A program made the position numbers and the translations under genes. This document shows positions 37,954 through 50,803 of a DNA stretch of 64,000 nt, piece after piece. The notes under the pieces are model-generated. The model was not told where the DNA came from. It searched no databases and saw only the letters and a program-made list of their open reading frames with translations. Every line of letters starts with the position of its first letter. Positions within the stretch are counted from its first letter, which is position 1. The stretch spans positions 58,075,563-58,139,562 of the forward strand of contig CM059972.1 in NCBI GenBank assembly GCA_030490835.1. The letters run 5' to 3'. This DNA comes from Annona cherimola. Its lineage: Eukaryota; Streptophyta; Magnoliopsida; Magnoliales; Annonaceae.

Positions 37954-40900
37954 ATGACATGCCAATCAACTTCCATCAGCTTTTGCTGAGGGTGAATCTT
38001 TCATAAGGTCACATCTATTTGATAGTGGTAACTTCAGTTACTGGAAGTTAAGAATGAAACAACTTATTATAACGATTGATATGGATTCTTAGATTGCTAT
38101 TTAAAATGGAGTTATTCTGTCCACAAGTGAAAGAGCCTCCAACTGGATTGAGGAGGGGGTAACACTAGTAAAGAGTAATGTCAAGGCAATGAATTTGTTA
38201 TTTTATGCCTTATTAACTATCGAGTATGATAAAGCGTCTTCTTGTTTAACTTGCAAGGAGGTATGAGACACTCTAACCACAATATATGATGACACTTTTT
38301 AGGTCCAAGGGATGAGAAGAGATATATCGATTGAAGATTAAAAAGTTTTAAAATATTTGATATAGAAAATATATCTGAAATGTTTTAAAAGATTCTTTAA
38401 AATTACTAATATTTTGAAAGGCCTAGAAAGGATAATTTCTGAATCTAAACAAGTCATAAAAATTTTGATAGCATTACCCGAATCTTGGTCCTCAAGATTA
38501 CTGTAATGGAAGAAGCAAAAGACCTCAACATATTGAAGTTGGAAGCTCTCATAAGTTGACTCATGTATCTTGAGCTAATAAAATAAAGAAGAGAAATGAA
38601 GAGCATCACAAAGAAGCAAGGGCAATTGCATTAAAAGCAGCATAGAGTTTAGTAGAATTTACCTCCTTATCCCAAAATAAAGACGAGGAGATTGCATTCA
38701 TTGTAAGAAAGTTTAGAAAATTTGTAAGAAAAAGAAAGAATATCAACTCCTCCAAAGGATTCAAAGAAAAAAGTAGAAGATAAAAAAACAAAAGAAACAA
38801 TAAAATACTTTAGATGTGGCAGAGTGGGACACATACAAACTCAATGCCCCACACTTAAGGAAAACAAGGCCAAAGAGAGGCTAGAGAAGAAAGAAAAGAG
38901 TAGTGCTGGAAGGTTCCTGAAGCCTAAAGGCAGAGGGATGTATATTAATGGGGACTTATCATCAACAAGCAGCTCCTCAAATGAAGATTAAGAGGTTATA
39001 AATTGCTCTAGAATCTGTTGTGTGGCAAGAATAGAAGAAGAAAACATACTAAACTGCTTTATAGTAACTAAATTGGTGAAAGGGATTATCGTCTTAACTG
39101 ATTACACAAGTAGCAATGAGGTAACCTCTGAACTTGACTATTCTATTTCTAAATACATTTATTTCTCTACCCATGATTGTCTTAAATGTGACGAGTTAGA
39201 TGAATTACAACTAGCTTATGATTCATTATTTGAGAAAATAAAGAAACTTACCAGCAAGCACACTTCAAAGAAGAAGTTGTGTGACTCTACAATCATTTTA
39301 AATGGAAAGTTGTCTAAAAAAGTTAATGTTTGGTTGAGGAAACCAAAAACTTAATTGTTGAGATTGAGAAATTAAAGAAAAAATGTTGCATTGGATGAAT
39401 CACTATCAAAATTCTCTAACCCAGAGGAGAGTGTTAAAATATTCCTCAATATGACAACCCAACCTAGTACAAGAGGACTGAGATACTCCAACTTTGAGTA
39501 GGGAGAATACAATAAATTAAATGCTAAAAAATGAATTAGATCCCAAGCCAAGGTGGTTGTACCTCATGGTCATGTGACGAACTACGTATATGTCAATTAA
39601 AATGCTTGCTATTTACGCAAGTATACATGCTGTGTCAAGTAATAAAGAGTGAGTAGAGTATCGTTCCCACGAGGATTGTGTTAAACGGATTAGCACCTTA
39701 AATCTCAGTTGTCTAAGTGAATTGGTAAAATGAAGGAGAAGTTGTATCAAAGAACTGAATTAAACTAAACTATGAAAACAGTAAATGACCAAAGTACGGT
39801 GGATATTGCCGAGATTGCCTTGAGATGATTAAGATAGGTGGAAATATGAAGTCATTGAATCATAGTTATGTCATTTGGTCCTAATTAAGTTAGTTGTGCA
39901 GAGATTACTAATCTAGGTTCATTCATATTCATATACGTCTTCCAACACATACAAACCTAACCAAGTTTTAGTTATGTGCTATGTTCCCATGCATACAAGT
40001 AAAATAAGGTTGATAACCATATAACCTAATCATGATTGCACAGGGTTAATGGGTATATTCCTATCCATATTAACATCTAACACAATATGAGCAAGAATAC
40101 CTGTGCGTTATATATGGATCTTATTCAAATCCCACTTTTCCAAACATAAATCTGAATATTAGATCAATCCACGAGATTGCAAAGCTTGTAAACGCATTAA
40201 GCATGATATATAAGGGTACTCCCAAGTAACACAAGTCACAGCACAACAGTATTATCAATTCAAGCATAAGAAAACCAAATATTATAAGTTATGAGTTCAA
40301 ATCCTACATATCCCCACCATACGAAGGTTTAGTAAAATCAAGTGACAATCATTTCCAAGAACACAAAGAAAAGGAAAGAGAAAGGAAAGAGAAAACTGAA
40401 TGTCAGAAGCTTCCACCAACGAGATTGGATCTCCTCTTCCGCTTGCGATGGAAACGAGTCCTTTTCCTTCTCTGTGCGGCTCTCTCCACGCCTCTCTTCT
40501 ATAGCTTGTGGAACCCTATTATGACTTTCCCAGCACGCAGCCCTAAGAGATCTATTTATATTGGTAGCTTGTGCAACATACGAGCAGAAACCTGCGCGTA
40601 TGGATGCGTAGTGGCGCCTAGGCGCCAACTCTCTGGAAGTTTTTGACATAAAAACTCATATGGGCGTGTCTGCATGTTAATGAAGTGGCGCTTAGGCGCT
40701 AACTCCCTGGATGCAATATGTTGTGTGAGGTGTTGGAGATTCTGGCAAAGGCCTGTAGAATGGCGCCTGGGCGCCACTGGGCGACGCCTAGGCGCCAACC
40801 CCATGCTCATTCACTTGGCTCTGTTCTGCATTCGACTCGCTTGCGTGCCTGTAATTCTCCGTCCTTCCTGTAAAAATAAATGAAACTAAATAAATGAACT

Positions 40901-41345
40901 AAAAATGCCTAAGTTATACTAAAAATGTATAAAAACTACATAGTGCTCCTAAAATGCAAAGCGAGTGAAAATTTAGCTAAATGGATGCAAACTAAACCTA
41001 ATCTCTCGGACTAACTCGCGAAAATAGTCTGAAATAGGCCATGATAACTCGTATTTTTATGAGTTATCACCATGCTAAAACAACAAGAGTAACTTAGGTT
41101 AAAAGACTAACTTGGAAATCAAATTGTACATGGAGTCCACCCCAAATAATTCATGAGGCATGCAACTTTTGTAACAAGTTTGATCATAAAATTTACCAAC
41201 GTAAAATTAAGAAGTTGCAAAATAAAGGTGTTAAACTGGTATGGGTACCAAAGAGCATTGGATTTATGTCTTTTAAACATGAACAACTTATGCTCTAAAT
41301 GCTTCCTAACCCAAATGGACCCATGATATGACTATTAAAGAGATA
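37954..41345 (+). pseudogene. Old Copia copy 2: decayed gag, split by an insertion
   Basis: Starts at an ATG equivalent to that of the young gag (Gln-Ser-Thr-Ser follows) and continues with SYWKLRMKQLI, VKSNVKAMN, ISESKQVIKIL, a knuckle remnant (RCGRVGHIQTQC-like, about 38813) and DCLKCDELDELQLAYDSL. The second zinc knuckle (ACNFCNKF, about 41160) and LVWVPKS follow the 1.5 kb insertion at 39575-41069. Frameshifts and stops throughout. Confidence 0.88.
39575..41069 (-). mobile_element. 1.5 kb LTR-like element (TG..CA) of unknown family
   Basis: Bounded by TG and CA, with flanks tcatg (39570-39574) and ccatg (41070-41074), a 5-bp duplication with one mismatch. On the minus strand it opens with a hairpin (gataactc ... 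gagttatc). Near the other end is ATCCTCGTGGGAACGATACT, a type of block I recall from plant LTR ends. In the middle are four GC palindromes of the GGCGCCTAGGCGCC type (40613, 40687, 40762, 40784). No protein recognised. It may be a solo LTR or a short non-autonomous element. Confidence 0.6.
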
Positions 41346-42182
41346 AGCTCTATTTGATTATTTTTGTATGTTTGTCTTAGAGCAAGAGTCAACAATATTT
41401 GGTTTATTGACAGTGGTTGCTCAAGACATATAACCGGAGATAAAGTTTTATTCAATGATCTTAAATCCTATAATGGTAGAATTTTTGCATTTGGCAACAA
41501 TGAGAAATGTAAAATAAGTGTTAAGAGCAATGTTTATGGTATTTCAAATGCATGTATAAAGGAAGTTTTATTCATTGAAGGACTCAAACATAATATAATG
41601 AGCATTAGCCAATTATGTGAAAGATTATAAAGTTGTGTTTGAATCATTTATATGCAATATTATTGGTGGAGATCATATAGTCTATAATCTTTAGTGGAAA
41701 ATGATATGAAAATATATATTTGGTATGTCTTAATGAACTAGATGACAAATATTTAGTAGTTGTTGATAATGATTCATGGGTATGACACAAGTGACTTGGA
41801 CATATAAATGTGTCAATATCAAGAATTTGTGGAAAGAAAGTCTAGTAGAAGATTTACCAAAGCTCAAACATAACAAGGACAAATTTTGCAAAACTTGTCA
41901 AATATCGAAGCAGTCAAAAATATATTTTTCATAAAAGAATGAAGTCTTAACTTCTGGGCTACTTAAGTTATTACACATGGATTTTTATGGATCATTCGAC
42001 ACATTGGGACTTGGCGGAAAGAAGTATGTCTATATTATTATTGATAATTTTTCAAAGTTCACTTGGATAATGCTATTAGCTAGCAAAGATGAAACTTTCT
42101 CTATATTTGTTAGCTTCTCAAAATTAGTGCAAAATAAAAAGCAAAACACGATTATATCTATTAGAAGTGACCATGATAGTAA

Positions 42183-42473
42183 GGGTATGTTTGTTTGGGG
42201 TCAAAACTTGTCAATTAAAACTTTTCAACCCAAAACTTTTCACTCTTCATAACTATTCTATTTTTTAATTATTTTTTCACATTTTTCTATACAAACTACC
42301 CTACTTTTCAATCATTTCTACACAACTACCCATACAACTAACCTATCTATTTTAACTTTATTCTCTTTACTCCTCATCATTACCCCTATTATATCACATC
42401 ATTTTCTATCAATTTGACAACTTCTACCTCTAAAACTTTTCATCAAAAGTTTTACCTCCAACCAAACACACCC
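42183..42473 (-). mobile_element. Harbinger-like MITE, copy 4, inside Copia integrase
   Basis: 291 bp, inverted relative to the copy at 781. TAA duplication at 42180-42182 and 42474-42476. The integrase reading continues across it (RSDHDS before, KFENKYF after), so the insertion site is exact. Confidence 0.92.
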
Positions 42474-42869
42474 TAAATTTGAAAACAAATATTTCATAAA
42501 ATTTTGTAATGAAAAAAGAATTCACCATATATTTTTTGCATTAAGAACTCCTCAACAAAATGGAATTATTGAGAGAAAAAATAGAACCATACAAGAGATA
42601 ACTAGAACTATGCTAAATGAAAGCAAATTATCTATGAAATTTTTGAGTGAAGTAGTAATTATTACTTGGGTTTTTTTAACTGAGTTACCATGAGAGAAAT
42701 CTTGAAAAAGATCCCATATAAGCTATGAAAAGATAGAAAATTAAATATTTTATATTTTCATACTTTTGTTTGCACTTGGTATGTTTTAAACAATGGAAAA
42801 GACAACTTTGGCAAATTAGGTACCAAAATGATGAGGTTATATTTCTTGGATAGTCTCTCAATAACAAAA

Positions 42870-45800
42870 TGTGATACCTAGACCCAAGTAGGACTCATAT
42901 AATTACATTTAAGATGTAATTATGATTTATGTGGAAATTGATTGAATTTTGGATGATTTTCATGAATTTATGAATTTTTACAATTAGGGTTTGCAATTAA
43001 GAATGGTGATTAAGATTAATCGCCAAAGCTCAATATGAGTCAAGGTGACTAAAGGGGCTTAATGAGGATTAGAACATGCTAATGTGCATGAATATTTTTT
43101 TTAATTTTCATGATTTAATTAATGGAGATTAAAATGAAAATTATGAAATTTGTGTTGAAAATCATAAAAAATTCATAATTTTATGCATACAAGGCGAAAT
43201 GAGATGAAATTTTAAAGGCAAGCTCATGATTTTAGACTCAACCTTATAAGTGGATTGGATTAAGACACAAGTGATGAGATTAAGGTGATAATTATTTATT
43301 TTTAATCTCACACTCTAAGGATATTTTCAAAGGTTCATAACTTGACGTAGAAACGTCGGTTTGAGATGAAAGTTGAAATGATTGAATAAAATTATGATAT
43401 CTATGGTATGAGTGGATTGAATTAAGCTAATTACCATCAGAAAGTACTTAATCAGAAAAAGGTGCCTAGCATTGACTTTGTGCACCCTAGAGTACCATAG
43501 CATTTATGTGAAAGCAAGTGGATTAAATGCATTATTTAATGACATATATGAGGTGTTAAAGGGAGGCAATTCCATGTGGATTTTATGAATTAACAAAAAT
43601 GCTAAAATTTATGGAAAATTCAGGGCTTAAATGCTTGAATTTAAATGCCTATGGTATAGCTAAAGGAGGTTAGATAAGGTGGCACATGGTGGTGATGCCC
43701 AAGCTTGATTTGGCTTGATTTGGCTTGATTTTTTGATTTTTAAAAATGCAAAATATGCATTTAAATGACCTAGGCAGCTAGGGTGAGTTATGAACATGAT
43801 ATGGGTTGATTTTTGTGGCAAAAAAAAGCCATAAGGTCCGTAACATGTGGACATTTCTAAGTGGACAGCTTTATGGCCCATTAATGTGATGATTTTGATG
43901 AATTTTATATAAGATAATTACCCATTTTACTAGGGCAATATTGTGTCATGTCATCATGGGATAAGATGCCCATTAATTACCCTCCAAATGAGGTGACAAA
44001 GTGGGCCCAAAAATCTGGAAAATAAAAGGCATAAGAAGGAGCATATGGGACGTCCATATGGGGATATATTTGGCATTTAAAAAATTATAAAATAAAAAAT
44101 AATAAAAAGGGATTGCTTGGGCAGCAAGAAAGGAGAAAATAAGGAGGAAAGTGGTAGCAAGGGGTCGTTCAAGCCAGCAAGGAGAGAAAGAGAGAGAAAG
44201 AGAGAATTCAAGGGGGAAAACCCCCAAACAAAGGCTTCAGCCTTGAGCACGACCAAGGGGGAGGAAAGGGAAGAAAAAGAAGAAGAAAAAAAGATGAAAA
44301 GAAGGAAGGAAAGAGGAGAAACCGATTTAGGGAAGCTTGGATTCAAAGTTTCCTAGAATCAAGTAAGTATGGATCAAGTTTTGGATGTTTTAATCCTGAG
44401 TTTCTTCTCTCAAGTTATGGATCATGAATTTGATTCATAATGAACCCTTAAAGGATGATTCATGAGGCCCTTGATTTGGGTATTGAATGAGGATTGAATG
44501 ATATGGATGAATTTAAGGGTTTAAAGAGGTTAAGATGGATGTTAGGGTTGAATTTTAAGAAGAAACCTAACTAGGAATTTCTCAAAATCCTAAACCAAGT
44601 TGTTGTATGATTAAAGCATGATGATTTGGATTTAATTCATATTCTTTTGAATTACATATGATAATTTAAGCATTGGTTGATAATTTTAGTAAATATGAAA
44701 TCCTAAGTTTCAAGAAATGACCCGATTTCTCCATTTTTGAGTTAAAAATGATACAAGGAAGTGCTCAAATGATGGATGAATTATAAGGTAAAATACCCTA
44801 AATTAAGGACCATTTGGGTGTCCTAAGTGGGTTGGATGATTTTGCCATAAATTTGATTTTTTAGGGTATGTATATGGGAAGCCCAAACGGGGGCCAAAAC
44901 GGGTGTTTTCCATATGATTTTTGTTGCTGTTTGTAATGAAATGATTTATGAATGTTATAGAGGGTAAATTACCCTATGTTTAAGGTACTTTGAGTGTCCA
45001 AAAGGATTTAGAATGATATGCCCTAAATCTGATTTTAAGGATATATGTATGGACACGTCAAAACGAGTCAAAATGGATACCCTACATGCTTAAGATGTTG
45101 CTGTTTTGGAAGCAACTAGATTATGGATTTTAAATATGTGATAATAATTTAAATTTGGTTTAAGAAAATCATGTTTAGTTGCTAAAAATTATGGCTTAAA
45201 AATCTGTCAAGATTTAAGTCATGAAAGAGGCATTGAAAGGATGAAAAACGGATCCCAATGTTGCTGTTTTGGAACCCTATGTTGAATGGATTGAAAATAC
45301 AAAATTAGACCCAAAATTAAATGTTAATTAAGGGGTTTAATCATGCTGAATAAGGACACAAGTTGCAAACTTGAGAAATTTTAAGAAATACCCAAGTTAT
45401 GTGTTGTAAGATGGGTGCATGTGGAATGCTAAGTATGGATAAGTGGTAAATGGTTTATATGAACTGTTAAAATGTAGAAATGCATGAATATGTGATGACA
45501 TGCATAAGGATTTTGATATATGAATGATGTTTGAATTATCTCAAATTTTGAGATTAAGTTATGAAGCTTAAAATGTCACTTATATGCTTAGAATAAGCAT
45601 GACGTAGGAAAAATGAAAAATGCAGGAAAAATGGTTAATGAGAGATATAAATCCCCATATGTTGAGATATGAATGTATGTTATGTGTTTACCCTAAATAT
45701 GGGATTAAAACACAATATGGAATGAATGATATGATGCACAAGTGTCTGTCATGTATGTATGATCGACTTGGAATCCAAGTTGGTTATGTATGTTAATGGA

Positions 45801-47009
45801 TTATGAGTTGGAAAACTAAGCAAGCAAATGGAAAATGTTATGAATACAAAGTCATTCTTATATGTATAGGAAAAGGCAAAGAGATAAGCGATACAAAAAG
45901 ATAAGGCGAAGCAGGTAAGTAAGCAGCTTTCTAAATGAGTTTTATTTTAAATGATTTCTAAGATATTTAAGGATGGCCATTCATTTACCTCAATGTGTAT
46001 TAAAATGTTGTTTCAAATATGACAAGCGATTTGCTTATCGTTTCGCAATTATGTATGAAATGTGATGAAATATGAATTTAAACAATGTTTCATTGAAACT
46101 ATATTTAAAAGGGATGGTGCAAAGAATTCTCTACATGAGAATGATAAGCTATCATGTGTAAGAGTTATATAATGTCGGGGTGACTAAAATTCATGCATGG
46201 AATGGAAATCAAACAGGTTAGTCGAGGAACTAAGTGGACAAGGAGTCCCCCTTGACATTGCCAAGTCGGAAGGTCCGGCGCCAAGGATGGAAATGATCAT
46301 GTCATGAAAGAATGTTCCCCGAGCTAGCGTACCGTCACATGAAGGATAATGTCATGAATGGAAATGATGCATTTGCACATCCAATATTTACGAAAGGTTT
46401 TTGAATGGTTTATGAAAAGATTTCTGCCTCGTTAGTAGTTGATCACTTACTAAGTGTCTCTTACCGAATGGAGAGAAATGCTTTTAAACAATGTTGCCTT
46501 TAAAACGAATTGCTTGAAAACCCTATAGCTTGCTTATTGAGTTTCGACTCACGTTTTGTTTTTCAAATCCAAAGACAGGTAAAAGGAAGGAGGAAAGGAG
46601 CATAGGTGGAGATTCAAGAATGAATGAATTCTTATGAACACCTGTATATGCCTTTATGTATGAATGATGACATTAAATTGTAAATTAATATTGTATATGA
46701 ATTATGTTATGGTTTTGTGACCATAAAAGGTGAAAAATTATTATGGTCAATTGTTGAGGATGATTTATCATGATATGATTAAGTATGAAATTTATGAGAT
46801 CATATGTGTAGTATATCTCAAATGGTATAATGGCCTAAAAAGGAATTTGATGAAAATTGAAGGTATGAAATGACATAAACTCCTAAAGAATTAAGTTTAA
46901 GTAGATAAATATCCAATAAGCCCGCCGTGTGACAGAGCAACAATCTTGATCACGTTTACTAATCGATAGATCTTGGAGTAAGGTTGTAACCTCGGGCTGG
47001 GGCGCCACA
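42870..47009 (+). mobile_element. Long chromovirus-family solo LTR (4.1 kb)
   Basis: Starts TGTGATACCTAG and ends GGGGCGCCACA, with a perfect CAAAA duplication (42865-42869 and 47010-47014), inside the integrase part of an old Copia. It has no coding region and no second LTR. The ends match the LTR at 23736-36536. A purine-rich stretch (44100-44330, GAGAGAAAGAGAG) matches the leader of the other LTRs, and the GC-rich module lies at 46225-46335. At 4,140 bp it is a very long solo LTR. Confidence 0.88.
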
Positions 47010-47780
47010 CAAAATATATAGAATATTCAACAAAAGAATGCAAGTAGTAGAAGAATTAATTCACATAATCTTTGATGAATTTAACCCAACTCCAAAGAAG
47101 GAGGATGGGATTAGTGATGCAGATGATTTATTAAAAGATTTTAGAAAGCTACTAGTGAGAAAGCAATGGGGAGAGGATTTTAAACAAGATCAAAGCGTAG
47201 ACCAAGAGGTAAATGAAGGCAATTTTTCTTATAAACCTCCTAAAAATTTAAATTTCAAAAATGATCATTTAATTAAGCAAGTTATAGAAGATATTTATGA
47301 AGGTGTAAAAACTAAGGGCTCTAGGCAAAATATATATGGACATTTTGCATTTGTATCAAAGATAGAGTCAGAATCAATTGATCAAACTCTTAATGATGAA
47401 AATTAGATAGTAGCAATGTAAGAAGAGCTAAATCAATTGGAAAGAAACCAAGTATGATATTTAGTTCCTAGACTCAAAAAAAGTACAGTTATTGGTACCA
47501 AATGAGTATTTAGGAACAAACTAGATGAAAGATGACTAGTAGTAAGAAATAAAGTTAGACTTGTGGCTAAGAGATATTTTCAAGAAGAAAGAATTGATTT
47601 TGAAGAATCATATGCTCTTATAACTAGATTGGAAGCCATCCGTATTTTACTTGCTTTCGCATCTCGTATAGGTTTCAAACAGTTTTGGATGGATGTTAAG
47701 AGTGCATTTTTGAATGGATATCTTAATGAAGAGATGTATGTTGGATAACAACTGGGTTTTGAGGAAAACGATCAATCTAA

Positions 47781-48052
47781 GGGTGTGTTTGGGAATAGAT
47801 AAAACTTTTGATGAAAAGTTTTGAAGAGTAGAAGTTGTCGAATGATGTGATATAATAGGATAATGATGAGAAGTAATAAAGTTAAAATAGATAGGTTAGT
47901 TTTATGGATAGTTGTGTAGAAATGATTGAAAAGTAGGGCAGTTGTATAGGAAAATGTAAAAAATGATTAAAAATATAGTAGTTATGGAGAGTGAAAAGTT
48001 TTGGATTGAAAAGTTTTAATTTGACATTTTATACTCATTGCCAAACATACCC
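47781..48052 (+). mobile_element. Harbinger-like MITE, copy 5, inside Copia reverse transcriptase
   Basis: 272 bp, GGGTGTGTTTGGG to CCAAACATACCC, TAA at 47778-47780 and 48053-48055. The reverse transcriptase resumes after it ([14 protein letters not shown]). Confidence 0.92.
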
Positions 48053-50803
48053 TAAATATGTATATAAGTTAACCAAAGCCTTGTATGGATTGAAATAAGC
48101 TCCTAGAGCTTGGTATGAAAGGTTTAGTAAATTTTTAATTGATCATAAATTTCAAAGGGAAAAAATTGACACTACCCTATTTATTAAGTACAAAAGAAAA
48201 GATATTTTAATTGTTCAAATTTATATAGATGACATAGTATTTGATGCTACTAATGAGCTTTTATGTCAAGAATTTTCTAAGTCAATGCAAAATGAGTTTG
48301 AAATGAGCATGATGAGTGAACTTAATTTATTCTTTGGACTGCAAATCAAGGAACTAAGAGAAGAAATTTTCATTAGTTAGTCCAAGTACATCAAAGGGAC
48401 GCTCAAAGAGTTTGGAATGCAAAGTAGCAAAGGTGCAAGTACACCTATGAGCTCCACAATCAAAATAGATAAAGACGAGAAAGATAAACAAGTTGACTAA
48501 AGGTTATATAAAAACATAATTGCTATATTTAACTACATTAAGACCATATATATTATTTAGTGTTCGCATGTATTCTAAATTTTAATCTAACCTCAAGGAA
48601 TCTCACTTGTTAGTAGTAAAAAGAATTTTCAAATACTAGATTAATAATACTAACTTAGGCCTATGTTATCCCAAGGGTTCAACATTTGATCTAATTGGCT
48701 ATTCGGATGCAAATTTTGCTGGTTATAAAGTAGATAAAAAAGTACTAGTGGAACTTTTTAATTTCGTAGAAGTAAGATGGTTCTATGGTTTTCAAGAAAA
48801 TAAATTAGTGTTAATCTATCTACCACTGAAATCGAATATATAGCAACCGGTAGTTGTTGTACCCGATTACTTTAGATGAGTACCAATTAAGGGACTATGA
48901 CATAGAATATAGAGATATACTAATTAGGTGTGATAACACTAGCGCTATTTGTCTAACTAAGAACCTGGTATTACATTCAAGGACCAAGCACACAGATGCT
49001 AAACATCATTTTATTGGAAAATCACAATATTTGTTTAGAATGTCAAAACAGAAGATCAAATTGTATATATTTTCACTAAACCACTAAGTGTTGAATCATT
49101 TTATAAAATTAAAAAAGAAATGAGTATGATTGATATTAATGGTTGATATTGAAATAATGGTCTGATATGAAATTATTAGAGTATGCTTGTATGAAATTTG
49201 TATGTTTTAAATTCGATCAATGACAAACTTTAGAAAGAGAAATAGAATAGACATTGCATTGTCACCAATATAGGGAGTGAAGTCGACTTCACTCAGCCCA
49301 GGTCGACTTTGCGAAGTTGACCTCAAGGGCATCGTTTTGGTTGGCCGCCAAAAGGGCGAAAATGCTGTCTCTTTCATTTTCTTCATTCTCTCTCTCATTT
49401 TTTCTTCATCCAACCTTCGAAATACTCTAAGCTTGACATCTCCTCCTTTATATTTTCAGGAATCCTTAACATTCATCGCAAATCTTTTACATTTAATCTT
49501 ATTTCCATCTCCACTCTCAAGCAATGCCTCCTAAATCAGTGTCGAAACTAAGCAACCTCCAGATATCTCATCCCTCTCGCTCAACTAAGTGAGTGAAAGA
49601 GCCTAGAAAGTAAAGAACGCCCTCTAAGCATCCACGGGATGAAGCTACTACGTCCACAGGCTGACGGGTTTGATTCCAAAAAGGTATATAATCCACTTCT
49701 ATACCTCAAGAAGAAGAAATTTAGAATCTAGTAGCGAAGAGGGACCCTAGAGGAAGGGAACTCCCGTAGCTAAGATACAAGTTAGGAAAATGCCAGTAGA
49801 TTATTTTATGACACCTCAATAGCACCGCGTTTCTATAGTCATTTCTGCAGGAGGAAAAGTTTCCTATCCAAGATTAAAGATTTTGAATTCTTAAGAGATT
49901 ATGAGTTTGAAATAGATAAGCTACTTGATTACCAAGGATGGACACAACTCTTCAAGGAAGATTGTCGTATTTATCCTGATTAACCAGACAGTTTTATTAT
50001 TGTTGACATTAAAAAGGATTCTCTACCTATGTTAAGGACACTTGGATATGACTTAGAAATGATAGGGAAGAAGCAGCTCAAACCATTAGTGAAATCCTAC
50101 ATATCCCATACGCAAAAGACTGGATGCCCAAAGGACCCTCGTTGCCAATGTTATATGATGTGCTCATAAGGTGCAACAAGTATGGGGAAGGACATAAAGT
50201 CATAAACTACATGAACTTGCTTCCAAGACTGGGAGTCATACGACTTCTAGTAGCCCACTACATATTCCCAAAAGGTAGGGGAAGAAATGCAATTAACCTT
50301 GGTGACGCATCCATCATCTAACAACTTGTCAACCAAAAGTTGTATTCACTTCTAAAGCTCCTTCTTGATGCACCGATTGTGAGAAAAGAAAACCCTAGAG
50401 GCGTTCTGCCCTACGGAGCTTGGATTACTACAATCATGGAGCACTTTGGTATTAATCTGGAAGGAGAACCTTTTACGGTATTCAAACCCACAAATGTCAT
50501 CAATAAGGCTCTATTACAGCATATGAAAATTGACATAGAAGCCTTCGGGTAAGCATAACTCCAAGCTAGAATGGTAGGAGAACCACATGGAGAAGCACAA
50601 GTGGGAGAAGCACTACTTTATGGGGAGTTCCAAGCTTCACATGCATCACCAAGGCATGTATCTCCAATATCCCATGCCTCTCATTCCTCCCAAACTTCCG
50701 ATGCTTCATCACGACCTGCACAAGCCCCTACCTTTCATATATCCGAAATTCGTACTCTATTTCGAGGTCTAGAAAATATGCTCACTCTAGAGCTAGGTAC
50801 TCT

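Larger units (their letters stand above)
41364..49146 (+). pseudogene. Old Copia copy 2: decayed pol in four pieces
   Basis: Protease (WFIDSGCSRHITG, about 41400), the integrase zinc region and core up to ISIRSDHDS (42180), integrase end (RTPQQNGIIERKNRT, about 42550) to about 42868, KEDGISDADD and linker (47015-47406), reverse transcriptase ([16 protein letters not shown], about 47700; IVQIYIDDIVF, about 48210) and RNase H to about 49146. Two MITEs and a 4.1 kb solo LTR cut it. At 47404-47406 a TAG occupies the same tryptophan codon that is TGA in the young element. Many other stops. Confidence 0.9.
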
